DNA of 50,592 bases from an uncultured Acetatifactor sp. (GTDB lineage: Bacteria; Bacillota; Clostridia; Lachnospirales; Lachnospiraceae): NCBI RefSeq assembly GCF_910585425.1, contig NZ_CAJUCP010000042.1, forward strand, positions 1-50,592, read 5' to 3'. Below the pieces are notes generated by a model. It saw only the letters and a program-made list of their open reading frames with translations, searched no databases and was not told the origin of the DNA. A program made the position numbers and the translations under genes. Positions 24,027-33,615 of the stretch are shown piece by piece; position 1 is the first letter of the stretch; each line of letters opens with the position of its first letter.

Positions 24027-25388
24027 TCACTCCTCGCCCGCAATGGCCAGGTTCCGGACCAGCGCAGAGGGAGAGCCGAATGTCCCCTGGACGAAATCCA
24101 GGTCTTTCCCCAGGGTCTCCACATCCTTCAGCAGGCCGAAGAAGTTTCCGGATATGGTGAAGTTCTTGACCGGAGCGCCCTTGGCGCCCTCTGTGATCAG
24201 AAAGCCCTTGGCGGACAGCGAGAAGTCCCCGGTGACCGCGTTGGCGCCCGCATGCAGGCCCATCACCTCTGTCACATAGATGCCGCTGTCCGCCCTTCGC
24301 AGCAGCTCCTCAGGCACTTTTCCCGCTGTCCTCTCCCCGTCCTCTCCAGCGAGCCGGATATAAAAGGTAAAGGGGCTGACGCCGATGACAGACGCGTAGG
24401 AAGGCCTGCCTGCGTTTCCGGTGGATTTCACCCCCGCCTTGGCGGCTGTCTTCAGGTTGTGGAGCAGCGTGACGAGGACGCCGTTTTCCACTACATTCTT
24501 CGCGTAGGTGGCAACGCCCTCTCCGTCAAAGGTCCTCTTTATTACGCTGTCGTGATATGCCGGGTCGTCCACAATGGTGATAAAGTCCGCCGCGATTTTC
24601 TCCCCTTCTTTTCCGTTCAGCAGGGACAGCCCTTTCTGGGCAGCTTCCGCGGAGAAGACGGACGAATATGTCATCAGCAGTGTGGCCATGGTCTTGTTGG
24701 AAAATACCACTGTATACTTTTCGCTGGGAACGCTGCCCGCACCTATGGCGGACACCGCATCCTCCACCGCGTCCGCCGCAATGGCTTTGATGTCGAATTC
24801 CTTCAGGCCGCCTCTCTTCATCTCAAAACCGTCATACATCTCCCCGCCGTCCGCTACCAGGGGCATGGCATAGCATATGGAGCTCTTCACCCTGTCCTCC
24901 AGATCCAGGCCTTTGGAATTGTAGAGGGCATACTTTACCGCCTCATAGGCCATATAGGCCTGGGTGCCGTCCGTCACCCGCGCGTCCGCCCGGTACAGCT
25001 CCTTCTGGAGAGCCAGCGCGGCATCTGTCAGCTCACCGCCTGTAGGCTGGGCCATCCTGGTTTCCTCCGGCGTGGAATACCGGTCTCCCTTTTCATGGAT
25101 AAAGGCCTTCTCCTCGCTCTCGATGGAGCCCGCGTTGTCCAGGGCCCTGAGCACAAGGGACTTGGCCTCCTCCTCCGTGCGGTTTTCCGTGGAAGCATAG
25201 CCCGCTTTCCCGTCCAGGACGCAGCGGAAGCACACTCCCATGCTGTTCTCCGTGCTGTACCCCTTTACCTCTTCCTGATAGATTTCTACGGAAGTAGACT
25301 CGCTTTCCGTATAATACAGCTCATAATCCGCAATCCCGTACTCCCGGGCATATCTGATCACGGCTTCCTTGAATTCCTGATATGTCAT
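24027..25388 (-). CDS. pmbA: TldE/PmbA-like subunit of the TldD/TldE protease
   Basis: A 453-residue member of the TldD/PmbA family without a HExxxH metal site, which marks it as the TldE (PmbA) partner. Family segments include GVCFRCVLDGKAGYASTEN (about 51-69), FSNKTMATLLMTYSSVFSAE, and near the C terminus GIYVTEVMGLHAGANAVTGD and FSLSAKGFLI. In E. coli TldD and TldE form a heterodimeric zinc protease that opens flexible peptides. The gene starts 66 bp after tldD on the same strand, so the two are co-expressed. No RiPP precursor or microcin-like gene is visible nearby, so substrate is unknown. Confidence 0.9.
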   Translation of the reverse strand: MTYQEFKEAVIRYAREYGIADYELYYTESESTSVEIYQEEVKGYSTENSMGVCFRCVLDGKAGYASTENRTEEEAKSLVLRALDNAGSIESEEKAFIHEKGDRYSTPEETRMAQPTGGELTDAALALQKELYRADARVTDGTQAYMAYEAVKYALYNSKGLDLEDRVKSSICYAMPLVADGGEMYDGFEMKRGGLKEFDIKAIAADAVEDAVSAIGAGSVPSEKYTVVFSNKTMATLLMTYSSVFSAEAAQKGLSLLNGKEGEKIAADFITIVDDPAYHDSVIKRTFDGEGVATYAKNVVENGVLVTLLHNLKTAAKAGVKSTGNAGRPSYASVIGVSPFTFYIRLAGEDGERTAGKVPEELLRRADSGIYVTEVMGLHAGANAVTGDFSLSAKGFLITEGAKGAPVKNFTISGNFFGLLKDVETLGKDLDFVQGTFGSPSALVRNLAIAGEE

Positions 25389-25454
25389 TTTAACCTCTCA
25401 TTCCGCCTTTCATCGGCACATATTCCCGTCCAGTCAGTTCTCCTGCAAAGCTCC

Positions 25455-26834
25455 CTAGCGTCCCCCCACTACAATGGAGGAGACCCTGATCAGCGGCTGT
25501 CCCACATCCGTGGGAATGCTGCCGGAAGAAGCGCCGCACATGCCCTGGCCCCTGGCTACGTTCTTTCCCACCATATCGATTTTCATCAGCACCTCGGATC
25601 CTTTGCCGATGAGGCTGGCTCCCCGGACCGGCTCGCAGATTTCGCCGTCACGGATGACATAGCCCTCATCCACGGAAAAGTTGAACTGGCCGGTCACGGG
25701 ATTCACGGAGCCGCCGCCCATGCTCTTTGCGTAGAGGCCGTATTCGATGGAACCGATGATGTCCCTGTCCTCGTCCTCTCCCGCCGCTATGTAGGTGTTG
25801 GTCATGCGGGACGTAGGCTCGAAGGCATAGCTCTGGCGTCTGGAGTTTCCGGTGGATGACATGCCCATCCTGCGCCCGTTCAGTTTATCGATCATATAGC
25901 TCTTCAGGACGCCGTTTTCAATGAGCACATTCCTCCGGGCAGGAGTTCCCTCGTCGTCGATATTGACGGAACCCCAGGCATTGGGAATGGTGCCGTCGTC
26001 GATGGCCGTCACCTTCTCGTTCGCGATCTGGGTGCCCAGCTTTCCTGCAAACTGAGATTGGCCCAGGGCTACGGAAGATGCCTCCAGGGAGTGGCCGCAG
26101 GCCTCGTGGAAAATCACGCCCCCGAATCCGTTCTCAATGGCTACAGGCATTGTACCCGCCTTGATATAACCCGCGTGCAGCATGGTGACTGCCTGGCGGG
26201 ACGCCTCCCTGCCCAGGTCACCGGGGTCATATTCCTCCAGTAATTCCATCCCTTTCCGTGCACCGCGGTTTACAGCGCCGTCCTGGTTCTCTCCGTCCCT
26301 GCTGGCGATGGCACTGACTACGATCCTGGTGCGGATCTGTCTGTCCTGGGCGAACAGGCCCTCGCTGGTGGCGATGAGAATCTTGTGGTCTACCTCCAGG
26401 AAGGTGCCGCTGACCTGGCTGACTTCATTACTGTAGTCCTTTGCCGCCAGGCAGGCCCGGCGCAGATAGTCGATTTTTTCCCCGTTGCGCACGTCCCCGG
26501 GCACCACCTTCACCGGGTGGATGTCCCCGAACAGGCGCTCCCTCAGGACAATGTCCTGAACGAGGGGCATTCCCGTAAGGGCATCGGCCACCTTGGAGGC
26601 GCAGCCAAGAATCGCCTCCGGCGCCAGGGAGGAAGCCGAGCCCGACACGCAGCGGGTCCCCTTGAAGATGCGGATGCCCACGCCGGAAATCACAGTATCC
26701 CCGATTTTGTCCGTCTTGCCGGAGATGATGTTGATGTTTTTGTTCAGGCTGTGCTCCGCAAACACCTCCGCGTAGTCAGCGCCGGTTGCCAGGGCCCGCC
26801 GCAGCGCTTCTTTTACCAGTTCTCTTGATAGCAT
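25455..26834 (-). CDS. tldD: TldD-like zinc metalloprotease subunit
   Basis: A 459-residue protein with the catalytic/zinc motif HEACGH at 243-248 within GFGGVIFHEACGHSLEAS, and GQGMCGASSG near the C terminus that includes the Cys zinc ligand of TldD. It would form the active half of the TldD/TldE peptidase with the downstream PmbA-like protein. ATG 26834 is chosen because AGGAGG lies six bases upstream; the longer reading from 26933 overlaps a terminator-like hairpin and lacks a site. Composition is like its core neighbours. Confidence 0.92.
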   Translation of the reverse strand: MLSRELVKEALRRALATGADYAEVFAEHSLNKNINIISGKTDKIGDTVISGVGIRIFKGTRCVSGSASSLAPEAILGCASKVADALTGMPLVQDIVLRERLFGDIHPVKVVPGDVRNGEKIDYLRRACLAAKDYSNEVSQVSGTFLEVDHKILIATSEGLFAQDRQIRTRIVVSAIASRDGENQDGAVNRGARKGMELLEEYDPGDLGREASRQAVTMLHAGYIKAGTMPVAIENGFGGVIFHEACGHSLEASSVALGQSQFAGKLGTQIANEKVTAIDDGTIPNAWGSVNIDDEGTPARRNVLIENGVLKSYMIDKLNGRRMGMSSTGNSRRQSYAFEPTSRMTNTYIAAGEDEDRDIIGSIEYGLYAKSMGGGSVNPVTGQFNFSVDEGYVIRDGEICEPVRGASLIGKGSEVLMKIDMVGKNVARGQGMCGASSGSIPTDVGQPLIRVSSIVVGGR

Positions 26835-26901
26835 AAATAACCTCCTGTTCCAGTTCCGCATCCGTGGACTGTCTTTATACTGAATACCTACATATAATAC
26901 A

Positions 26902-26925
26902 GGGAGACCGCTCTCACAGTCTCCC
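26902..26925 (-). terminator. Hairpin after pnp, probable terminator or stabilising stem
   Basis: Stem GGGAGAC (26902-26908) with GTCTCCC (26919-26925). On the minus strand it is followed by TGTATTATAT, a weak U tract, so termination may be partial. Confidence 0.5.
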
Positions 26926-26972
26926 TTCCTCATACCATTTTCGTCGGCTGTAATACTACGAACCTGTCAGTT

Positions 26973-29069
26973 TTACTTCACCTGCTGCGCTACATCCTTC
27001 ATGGAGAAGCTGATCCTGCCCATCTTGTCCTTGCCCAGGCAGACTACCGTGACCACATCTCCCAGAGTCAGCACATCCTCCACCCGGTTGATCCTCTCCC
27101 TCGCAATCTTGGAAATGTGCACCATTCCCTCCTTGCCGGGGGCGAACTCCAGGAACGCGCCGAACTCCTTGATGCTGACCACCTTGCCCTGGAAGATCTG
27201 GCCTGCCTCGAAGTCCATGACGATGGTCTTGACCATGTCCACGGCCTTGTCCATCATTTCCTTGTCAGTGCCGCATACGGAGACATTGCCGTCATCGGTG
27301 ATGTCGATCTTCACGCCTGTGCGGGCGATGATCTCATTGATGGTCTTTCCTCTCTGGCCCACCACATCCCCAATCTTCTCGGGATCGATCTGGATGGAGA
27401 TGATCTTTGGCGCGTAAGGGCCTACCTCCGCCCTGGGCGCGGAGATGGCGGGCTTCATGCAGTTGTCCATGATGAAGAGCCTCGCCTCGCGGCATCTGGC
27501 GATAGCGCCCTCCACGATGGGCCTGGTCAGTCCGTGGATTTTGATGTCCATCTGGATGGCCGTGATGCCCTCTGTGGTGCCTGTGACCTTGAAGTCCATG
27601 TCCCCAAAGAAGTCCTCCAGGCCCTGGATATCCGTCAGCAGCACGAAGTCATCGTCCGTATCCCCGGTCACCAGGCCGCAGGAGATGCCTGCCACCATCT
27701 TCCTGATGGGCACGCCCGCAGCCATCAGGGACATGCAGGACGCGCAGGTGGATGCCATGGAGGTGGATCCGTTGGACTCGAAGGTCTCGGACACCGTGCG
27801 GATGGCATAGGGGAATTCCTCCTCGCTGGGGAGCACCGGGATAAGCGCCCTCTCTGCCAGCGCTCCATGGCCAATCTCACGCCGTCCGGGTCCTCTGGAA
27901 GGCTTGGTCTCGCCCACGGAGTAGGAGGGGAAGTTATAGTGGTGCATATATCTCTTGCTGACCTCGTTCTCGTCCAGGCCATCGATCCTCTGGGCCTCGG
28001 ACAGGGGAGCCAGGGTACATACATTACAGATCTGGGTCTGGCCTCTCGTGAACATGGCGGAGCCATGCACCCGGGGGATGATGTCCACTTCCGCGGCAAG
28101 AGGACGGATCTGCGTAATCTCGCGTCCGTCAGGCCGTTTGTGGTCCTTCAGGATCATCTTGCGCACGGTCTTCTTCTCGTACTGATAGACCGCCTCGCCC
28201 AGGATGGCCAGCCATTCCTCGTTCTCCGCGAAAGCCTCCTCCAGCTTCTCGGTGATGGCCCTGATATTCCCCTCCCTGGTCTGCTTGTCATCGGTAAATA
28301 CCGCTACCTCCATCTCCTCGGGAGGCACGATTTTCTTGATTTCATCGAACATCTCCTGGGGGATGGCGCAGCTGGTGTACTCATGCTTCGGTTTTCCGCA
28401 CTCGGCCACGATCTTGTCGATGAACGCGATGATGGTCTGGTTGATCTCATGGGCCTTGTAGATGGCCTCGATCATCCGCGCCTCCGGCACCTCATTGGCT
28501 CCGGCCTCGATCATGATGACCTTCTCCCTGGTGGAAGCCACGGTCAGGTTCAGATCGCCCTTCTTCCACTGCTCCTGAGAAGGATTGACTACAAGCTCGC
28601 CGTCCACCAGGCCCATCTGGGTCATGGCGCAGGGGCCGTCAAAGGGGATGTCCGAAATGCAGGTGGCGATGGCAGCTCCCAGCATGGCCACAATCTCAGG
28701 GCGGCATGCGGGATCCACGCTCATGACCATGTTGTTCAGGGTCACGTCATTGCGGTAATCCTTGGGGAACAGGGGACGCATGGGCCTGTCGATGACGCGG
28801 CTGGTGAGCACGGCATTCTCGCTGGCCTTTCCCTCCCTCTTGTTGAAGCCGCCGGGAATCTTCCCCACGGCGTACATTTTCTCCTCGAACTCTACGCTTA
28901 AAGGGAAGAAATCGATTCCCTCCCTGGGCTTCTCGGACGCGGTGGCGGTGGACAATACCACCGTATCTCCATAGTGCATGAACGCACATCCGTTGGCCTG
29001 CTTGCCCACGCGGTCGATGTCCACCTTCAGCGTGCGGCCTCCTAATTCCATTTCATAGGTCTTGTACAT
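26973..29069 (-). CDS. pnp: Polyribonucleotide nucleotidyltransferase (PNPase)
   Basis: A 698-residue PNPase, full family length. Two RNase PH domains flank an all-helical linker; then come the KH domain with IGDVVGQRGKTINEIIARTG (about 575-595) and an S1 domain (about 635-695). The second PH core shows RGPGRREIGHGALAERAL and the FGDMDFKVTG metal-site segment. It degrades RNA 3' to 5' by phosphorolysis. ATG 29069 has GGAGG seven bases upstream; the apparent extension to 29096 has no site. It follows rpsO, the usual order, with a hairpin between. Confidence 0.97.
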   Translation of the reverse strand: MYKTYEMELGGRTLKVDIDRVGKQANGCAFMHYGDTVVLSTATASEKPREGIDFFPLSVEFEEKMYAVGKIPGGFNKREGKASENAVLTSRVIDRPMRPLFPKDYRNDVTLNNMVMSVDPACRPEIVAMLGAAIATCISDIPFDGPCAMTQMGLVDGELVVNPSQEQWKKGDLNLTVASTREKVIMIEAGANEVPEARMIEAIYKAHEINQTIIAFIDKIVAECGKPKHEYTSCAIPQEMFDEIKKIVPPEEMEVAVFTDDKQTREGNIRAITEKLEEAFAENEEWLAILGEAVYQYEKKTVRKMILKDHKRPDGREITQIRPLAAEVDIIPRVHGSAMFTRGQTQICNVCTLAPLSEAQRIDGLDENEVSKRYMHHYNFPSYSVGETKPSRGPGRREIGHGALAERALIPVLPSEEEFPYAIRTVSETFESNGSTSMASTCASCMSLMAAGVPIRKMVAGISCGLVTGDTDDDFVLLTDIQGLEDFFGDMDFKVTGTTEGITAIQMDIKIHGLTRPIVEGAIARCREARLFIMDNCMKPAISAPRAEVGPYAPKIISIQIDPEKIGDVVGQRGKTINEIIARTGVKIDITDDGNVSVCGTDKEMMDKAVDMVKTIVMDFEAGQIFQGKVVSIKEFGAFLEFAPGKEGMVHISKIARERINRVEDVLTLGDVVTVVCLGKDKMGRISFSMKDVAQQVK

Positions 29070-29253
29070 ATTTTTCCTCCATTCCACCGTTTCCACGGCT
29101 GTTTATGGCAACAGGAGAGAATCCCCCCTGCCGCGTGATAAGGAACAGAAGACACCGAAACTACTGAAAAAAATATGCGGAATGCCCGAAGCCCATATCC
29201 TTTTCAGCGGTCTCGGAACTTTCTTCTGTTCCCTGTTGCTTCACTCAAGAATA

Positions 29254-29290
29254 AGCAGACCTGAGCCGTCCTTCGCGCCTCAAGTCTGCT
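29254..29290 (-). terminator. rpsO-pnp intergenic hairpin
   Basis: A 12-bp stem with one mismatch: AGCAGACCTGAG (29254-29265) against CTCAAGTCTGCT (29279-29290). On the minus strand TATTCTTG follows. It may act as a leaky rpsO terminator or as an RNase III-type processing stem before pnp. Confidence 0.6.
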
Positions 29291-29305
29291 TTCTCTATGA
29301 TTGTC

Positions 29306-29572
29306 TTATTTTCTTAAGCCAAGCCTCTCAATCAGAGCACGATATCTCTCGATATCCTTCTTCTTCAGGTACTCCAGCAGGCCGCGCCTCTGGCCTACCA
29401 TCTTCAGCATGCCGCGGCGGGAGTGATGATCCTTGGGGTTCACTTTCAGATGCTCTGTGAGCTCCTGGATCCTTGCGGTCAGCACCGCCACCTGAACCTC
29501 GGGCGAACCTGTGTCGCCGGGCGTCCTTGCGTACTCATTCATGATTGCTGTCTTTTTTTCCTTAGAAATCAT
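29306..29572 (-). CDS. rpsO: Ribosomal protein S15
   Basis: An 88-residue S15, the standard length. Visible are YARTPGDTGSPEVQVAVLTA (about 13-32), HSRRGMLKMVGQRRGLLEYL (about 49-68) and the C-terminal IERLGLRK. It binds 16S rRNA in the small-subunit platform. ATG 29572 follows AGGAGG by nine bases. Its own promoter lies at 29686-29714, leaving a leader of about 105 nucleotides, long enough for the S15 autoregulatory structures known in other bacteria, though I cannot assign a type. Confidence 0.97.
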   Translation of the reverse strand: MISKEKKTAIMNEYARTPGDTGSPEVQVAVLTARIQELTEHLKVNPKDHHSRRGMLKMVGQRRGLLEYLKKKDIERYRALIERLGLRK

Positions 29573-29685
29573 TTTTCTCTTTCCTCCTGTCATTATGACC
29601 GCCTGACACTAAGACCGGGTCGGAGCGTCCCGTATCCGAGCATCGGCTGTGACGGGCAGTTCCTGCCTCGTCTTTCACATCCGTT

Positions 29686-29714
29686 ATCATAGCATATCCC
29701 TAAAGGATTGTAAA
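29686..29714 (-). promoter_or_regulatory. Predicted sigma-A promoter of rpsO-pnp
   Basis: On the minus strand TTTACA (29714-29709), a 17-base spacer and TATGAT (29691-29686). Confidence 0.65.
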
Positions 29715-29787
29715 GTGGTATTTCGAATTCTTATACACTTCCCGTCATGCGGCGTCAGTGCCGTTCTTAACAACACAAACAATCCGT

Positions 29788-29834
29788 GTGTGAAGCCTGA
29801 AATCACTTAGCGAGCTTACTGATTTCCTTCACAC
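29788..29834 (-). terminator. Terminator-like hairpin after the NlpC/P60 gene
   Basis: Two nested stems: GTGTGAAG (29788-29795)/CTTCACAC (29827-29834) and GAAATCA (29799-29805)/TGATTTC (29820-29826). It begins two bases after the stop codon. The following minus-strand bases (ACGGATTGTTTGTG) are only moderately U-rich. Confidence 0.6.
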
Positions 29835-29835
29835 T

Positions 29836-30873
29836 TTAATCCTGAAGGACCCTCACATATTTCACCGGGGTGCGGTAGTTGTAATTGCTTATCTTGATAC
29901 CTGTCCGCTCTGTGCTGGCATGTATCACCTGGCCTCCTCCGATGTAGATCGCCACATGGTTGATGTAACCGCCCTTTCCATAGAAAATCAGGTCGCCGGG
30001 CAGCAGCTGATCGGCGGAAATCGATGTCCCCACAGTGGCCTGGGCAGACGCCACACGGGGCATGGAGATGCCATACTTCGCGAATATGCTCAGCACGAAG
30101 CCGGAGCAGTCAGCGCCATTGGTCAGGCTGGTGCCTCCCCATACGTAAGGGTTCCCCAGGAACTGCTTGGCGTACTCTGTCAAATCCACCCGCACGTCCG
30201 AAACGCCCGCGCCGTAGAGCAGCTCTGTCATGGTGATGGCGGTGTCGAGCTTCGTCACCACGTCCACGTATTCCGCGGAGACATACACCTCATCGCTGTC
30301 CACGGCCACCTTCACCCAGCCGTCTATGGTCTCCAGGTAATCCAGCTCCTCGCCCTGCCTGATCTGTGTCACCACGGGGCTGTTCGTATCCGGGTTCTCC
30401 CTGACGTTCAGGCCGTCCGTGTTCGCCACAGCCACCGTGCGGACGAGGTCGTTGGCCATGAGCTTCGCGTCCGGGCCGGTGAGCAGATAGTCCAGGCTCA
30501 CATACCCTTCCACCTCGCCGGACTGGATATGGGCCCAGCCGTCAGCGGTGTCCAGCACCTCGCAGGCAGCGCCACGGGGCATCTTCCCCACAAGCTTCCC
30601 GTCCAGGGCAGGCACCGCGCGCACGTTCAGCAGCTCGTCCGATATGTTGGAGATGCCGATATTGGTATACCCGTATGACGCGCCCTGGGCCTGGGCCGCA
30701 AGCTGTATATATTCCTCTGTGGACAGGCTGGTCTCCAGGACCGCTGTCACGCCGGCTGACTGCAGCACGGTTCCGCCGTTCTCGGCCGCAAACGCCGGGA
30801 GGGGCTGCAATGCCATGCAGAGCATCAGGCCCGCGGAAGCTGCACAGATTTTCTTTTTCTTTAAATATCTCAT
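29836..30873 (-). CDS. Secreted SH3-domain NlpC/P60 (C40) cell-wall hydrolase
   Basis: A 345-residue exported protein. The N-terminal signal peptide is basic (MRYLKKKK) then hydrophobic and ends near PAFAAENG (about 30). Two bacterial SH3-type domains follow (about 75-135 with VRAVPALDGKLVGKMPRGA; about 145-205 with VRENPDTNSPVVTQIRQGEE). The C-terminal 120 residues are NlpC/P60: NPYVWGGTS, then GADCSGFVLSIF with the catalytic Cys, and INHVAIYIGGGQVIHAS with the catalytic His. It should cut peptide bonds in peptidoglycan stems. ATG 30873 has AGGAGTGA six bases upstream, and a near-consensus promoter lies at 30948-30976, so the gene is transcribed independently and probably strongly. Confidence 0.93.
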   Translation of the reverse strand: MRYLKKKKICAASAGLMLCMALQPLPAFAAENGGTVLQSAGVTAVLETSLSTEEYIQLAAQAQGASYGYTNIGISNISDELLNVRAVPALDGKLVGKMPRGAACEVLDTADGWAHIQSGEVEGYVSLDYLLTGPDAKLMANDLVRTVAVANTDGLNVRENPDTNSPVVTQIRQGEELDYLETIDGWVKVAVDSDEVYVSAEYVDVVTKLDTAITMTELLYGAGVSDVRVDLTEYAKQFLGNPYVWGGTSLTNGADCSGFVLSIFAKYGISMPRVASAQATVGTSISADQLLPGDLIFYGKGGYINHVAIYIGGGQVIHASTERTGIKISNYNYRTPVKYVRVLQD

Positions 30874-30947
30874 GTATATCACTCCTATAATTTAAATTCT
30901 ATTAAATGTTTAACAAAATTATTACGAATTTGTTACATCTAAAAGAG

Positions 30948-30976
30948 ATTATACATGCAGCTTCCCCATCTGTCAA
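30948..30976 (-). promoter_or_regulatory. Near-consensus sigma-A promoter of the NlpC/P60 gene
   Basis: On the minus strand TTGACA (30976-30971), a 17-base spacer and TATAAT (30953-30948), a perfect match to consensus. A small palindrome ACCGTTTCACGGT touches the -35, and an imperfect one (TAACAAA..TTTGTTA, about 30911-30935) lies in the leader; either could be an operator. Confidence 0.8.
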
Positions 30977-31022
30977 CCGTTTCACGGTATTTTTTCTAAA
31001 ATTCCTATCCGATGCCGCCGCT

Positions 31023-32666
31023 TTACACGTCCTCCACGTCCCGCTCCGCCGCGATGACGGCGAAGGCGATGTTCGTGGCATGGTCCGCCACCCGCTCAAG
31101 CCCTGACGCGATATCGGAGAACATCATGCCGGCCTCCGGCGTGCATTCCCCCTTGGTCAGGCGCTCCACATGGGCCCGCTGCATCTCCTTCTCCTTGATG
31201 TCCACGCTGTCCTCCAGGGCGATGACGTCCTGCATATGGCTCTCGTCGCTCCTGGCGAACATGTCGATGGAGTACCGGATCAGCCTGATGACCATGTCCA
31301 GCAGCTCTCCCAGCTCCCTCTGGGCCTCCCTGCTGATCGTGAGGCCTGTCTCCCTGCGCTGCCTGGCGGCGTCCGCCACGTTCTCCGCATGGTCGCCTAT
31401 CCGCTCGATGTCGTTCACCACATGGAACAGCGCGCCCAGGCTCTTCAGATCCTCTATGGGCAGGGTGGTCTGATTGATCTTCACCAGGTAGTCCGTGATG
31501 GCGTGGTTCAGGAAGTTGATGTTCTTCTCCACCTCGTAGACTTCCCTGATGTCCTCCTCATCCAGCGTAATCAGGGCGTTCATGGCCCGGGTCAGGTTCT
31601 CGCTGGCCAGGGATGCCATGCGGTCCAACTCCTTGATGACCTCCACCACCGCCGTGGCAGGATTGAAGACGACCTTGTCGCCTATGTACTTGAGCTGATA
31701 GCTCTCCCTGTAATTGACCTTCTCGTCCTCGCCGGGCACGCACAGGCAGGACAGCTTCACGATCCAGCCGGAGAACGGGAACAGGATGATCACCTGGAAG
31801 ATTTTGATCATGGTGTGGGCATTTGCCACAAAGCGCCCGTTGTCCGAGGATATGGACCAGATCAGCTTCATCACAGGCCCCTCCGCCAGGAACAGGATTG
31901 CGTACAGGACCACCGTACCGATCACATTGAACCAGAAATGGATCAGCGCGGCCCGCTTGGCATCCTTTTTGCCCGAGAGGGACGCCAGCAGCGCGGTGGT
32001 GCAGGCCCCGATATTGCATCCCAGGATGATGTAGAGCGCGATGGACAGGGACAGGAGGTCCTGATTGGCCAAAAGAAGAACGATGCTGACCGTGACGGAG
32101 GAGCTCTGGATGACTGTAGTGAGGACCAGGCCCATCAATGTGGCCATGACAGGATTGTGCAGCGATCCTATCAGGTTCACCACCTGTGGCTCCTCCTTCA
32201 TGCCCGCCATGGAGCTGGACATGGTGCTCAGCCCCAGGAACAGGATGCCGAAGCCTATGATGATGTCCGCGAATTTCTTCACCTTCTCATGCTTGCAGAA
32301 CATGGCCACCAGCACGCCGGCCAGCAGAAAGACCGGCGCGTATGCCGACAGATTGAAGGATACCAGCTGGGAAGTGACCGTGGTGCCGATGTTGGCACCG
32401 AAGATGACGCCCGCCGCCTGATACAGATTCATCAGTCCGGCATTGACGAAGCTGACCACCATGGCCGTACAGGCCGAGGAGGACTGGATGATGGCAGTGA
32501 ACACCACACCCACCACCATGCCGGAGAACCGGTTGGTGGTAAAGATTTCAAGAATACGGCGCAGCTTGGCACCGGCGACTTTTTCTATGGAATCGCTCAT
32601 CACGCGCATACCGAACAGAAAAAGCCCCAGGCCCCCTGCCATTGACAAAATAATGCTTGCGTTCAT
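31023..32666 (-). CDS. Na/Pi-cotransporter II-like protein with PhoU-type C-domain
   Basis: A 547-residue protein. The N-terminal about 350 residues are membrane-spanning with the duplicated Na/Pi cotransporter signature, QSSSACTAMVVSFVNAGLM near 67-85 and QSSSVTVSIVLLLANQDLL near 190-208. The C-terminal 170 residues are helical and PhoU-like (LFHVVNDIERIGDHAENVAD near 450-469). The family is predicted to move phosphate with sodium. ATG 32666 has GGGAG nine bases upstream; longer readings enter ribF. It lies 28 bp after ribF and is probably the last gene of the long nusA-infB transcript. Confidence 0.9.
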   Translation of the reverse strand: MNASIILSMAGGLGLFLFGMRVMSDSIEKVAGAKLRRILEIFTTNRFSGMVVGVVFTAIIQSSSACTAMVVSFVNAGLMNLYQAAGVIFGANIGTTVTSQLVSFNLSAYAPVFLLAGVLVAMFCKHEKVKKFADIIIGFGILFLGLSTMSSSMAGMKEEPQVVNLIGSLHNPVMATLMGLVLTTVIQSSSVTVSIVLLLANQDLLSLSIALYIILGCNIGACTTALLASLSGKKDAKRAALIHFWFNVIGTVVLYAILFLAEGPVMKLIWSISSDNGRFVANAHTMIKIFQVIILFPFSGWIVKLSCLCVPGEDEKVNYRESYQLKYIGDKVVFNPATAVVEVIKELDRMASLASENLTRAMNALITLDEEDIREVYEVEKNINFLNHAITDYLVKINQTTLPIEDLKSLGALFHVVNDIERIGDHAENVADAARQRRETGLTISREAQRELGELLDMVIRLIRYSIDMFARSDESHMQDVIALEDSVDIKEKEMQRAHVERLTKGECTPEAGMMFSDIASGLERVADHATNIAFAVIAAERDVEDV

Positions 32667-32694
32667 CTGAATTTTCTCCCGAATCGTTTTTCTA

Positions 32695-33615
32695 TCATGT
32701 GTCTCTGCCTGCGGCGATGTCGTCCTCCAACTGCCTGCGCAGGGCCTCCACGCTGTCGAAGCGCCGCTCCGGCCTCCTGAAGGCCCGCAGGTATACCTCC
32801 ACCTGCTTTCCGTACAGATCTCCTGTAAAATCATACAGATAGGATTCCACGCCCATGACCCTCTCGTCCGTGACCGTGGGCTTGTAGCCTACATTGCTGA
32901 TGGCGCGGTACAGCTTCCCCCCGCAGCGCACCTGTGAGAAGTAGACCCCGTTAGGCGGCAGGAGCTTGTCCTTCCCCGGCAGCACGTTCACCGTGGGAAA
33001 TCCAAGCCTGCGGCCCACCTGCCTGCCCCTGACCACCTCCCCGGCAATCATATAAGGCATTCCGAGCAGCCGGGCCGCGGCCTCCATCTCCCCCGCTTCC
33101 ACCTTCCCGCGCACCAGCGTGGAGCTTACCTCCTCCCCGTCCAGGCACACCTTTTCGATGGTCTTCACCCGGAACCCCAGCTCCGGGCCTGCCTTTCGCA
33201 GAAAGGCGGCATCCCCCGCCCCCCTGGCCCCAAAGGACAGATCCGTCCCGGCGGCAAGGAAGCGCGCCTGCATCTGCCCCGCGAGGATGTCCCTGGCGAA
33301 GGCTTCCGGCGGCGTGGCCGCCGTCACCGTGTTCATGGGGAACTCCACCAGGATGTCCACGCCCATCCTACCGAACAGGAGGCGCTTTTCCTGCCTGGTG
33401 GTCAGCTCCCTGCCGTCAGAACAGCCAAAAAGAACCGCCGGAGGCGGATCGAATGTGAAAACGCAGGCGGCAAGACGGCCCTTCCGCGACAGGATTTCTT
33501 CCAGCAGCCGTCTGTGGCCGATGTGTATCCCGTCAAATTTTCCCAGGGCCACCGCCGTCTCCTGCCCAAGTTGTATTTCTGTCGTACCGGCAATGATCTC
33601 CACTTCTACAATCAC
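32695..33615 (-). CDS. ribF: Bifunctional riboflavin kinase/FAD synthetase
   Basis: A 306-residue RibF. The N-terminal FAD synthetase domain shows VALGKFDGIHIGHRRLL (about 22-38) and TFDPPP; the C-terminal riboflavin kinase shows GRRLGFPTVNVLP and NGVYFSQVRCGG. It makes FMN from riboflavin plus ATP, then FAD. The GTG at 33615 is the likely start: it overlaps the truB stop in the sequence GTGA and has GGAGAA five bases upstream, which is a standard translational coupling. The longer ATG reading from 33651 would overlap truB by 40 bases. Confidence 0.95.
   Translation of the reverse strand: MIVEVEIIAGTTEIQLGQETAVALGKFDGIHIGHRRLLEEILSRKGRLAACVFTFDPPPAVLFGCSDGRELTTRQEKRLLFGRMGVDILVEFPMNTVTAATPPEAFARDILAGQMQARFLAAGTDLSFGARGAGDAAFLRKAGPELGFRVKTIEKVCLDGEEVSSTLVRGKVEAGEMEAAARLLGMPYMIAGEVVRGRQVGRRLGFPTVNVLPGKDKLLPPNGVYFSQVRCGGKLYRAISNVGYKPTVTDERVMGVESYLYDFTGDLYGKQVEVYLRAFRRPERRFDSVEALRRQLEDDIAAGRDT

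Noticed and set aside
24009..25859. 616-codon plus-strand open frame opposite tldD/pmbA
   Set aside because: It spans two real genes and their gap on the other strand, with shadow-type composition.
27117..28901. 594-codon plus-strand open frame opposite pnp
   Set aside because: It is a mirror frame of a GC-rich, highly conserved gene; composition is His/Gly/Asp/Leu-heavy and there is no ribosome site or family.
31170..32645. 491-codon plus-strand frame opposite the Na/Pi transporter gene
   Set aside because: It is a His/Gln/Asp-rich mirror frame with no domain and no expression signal.
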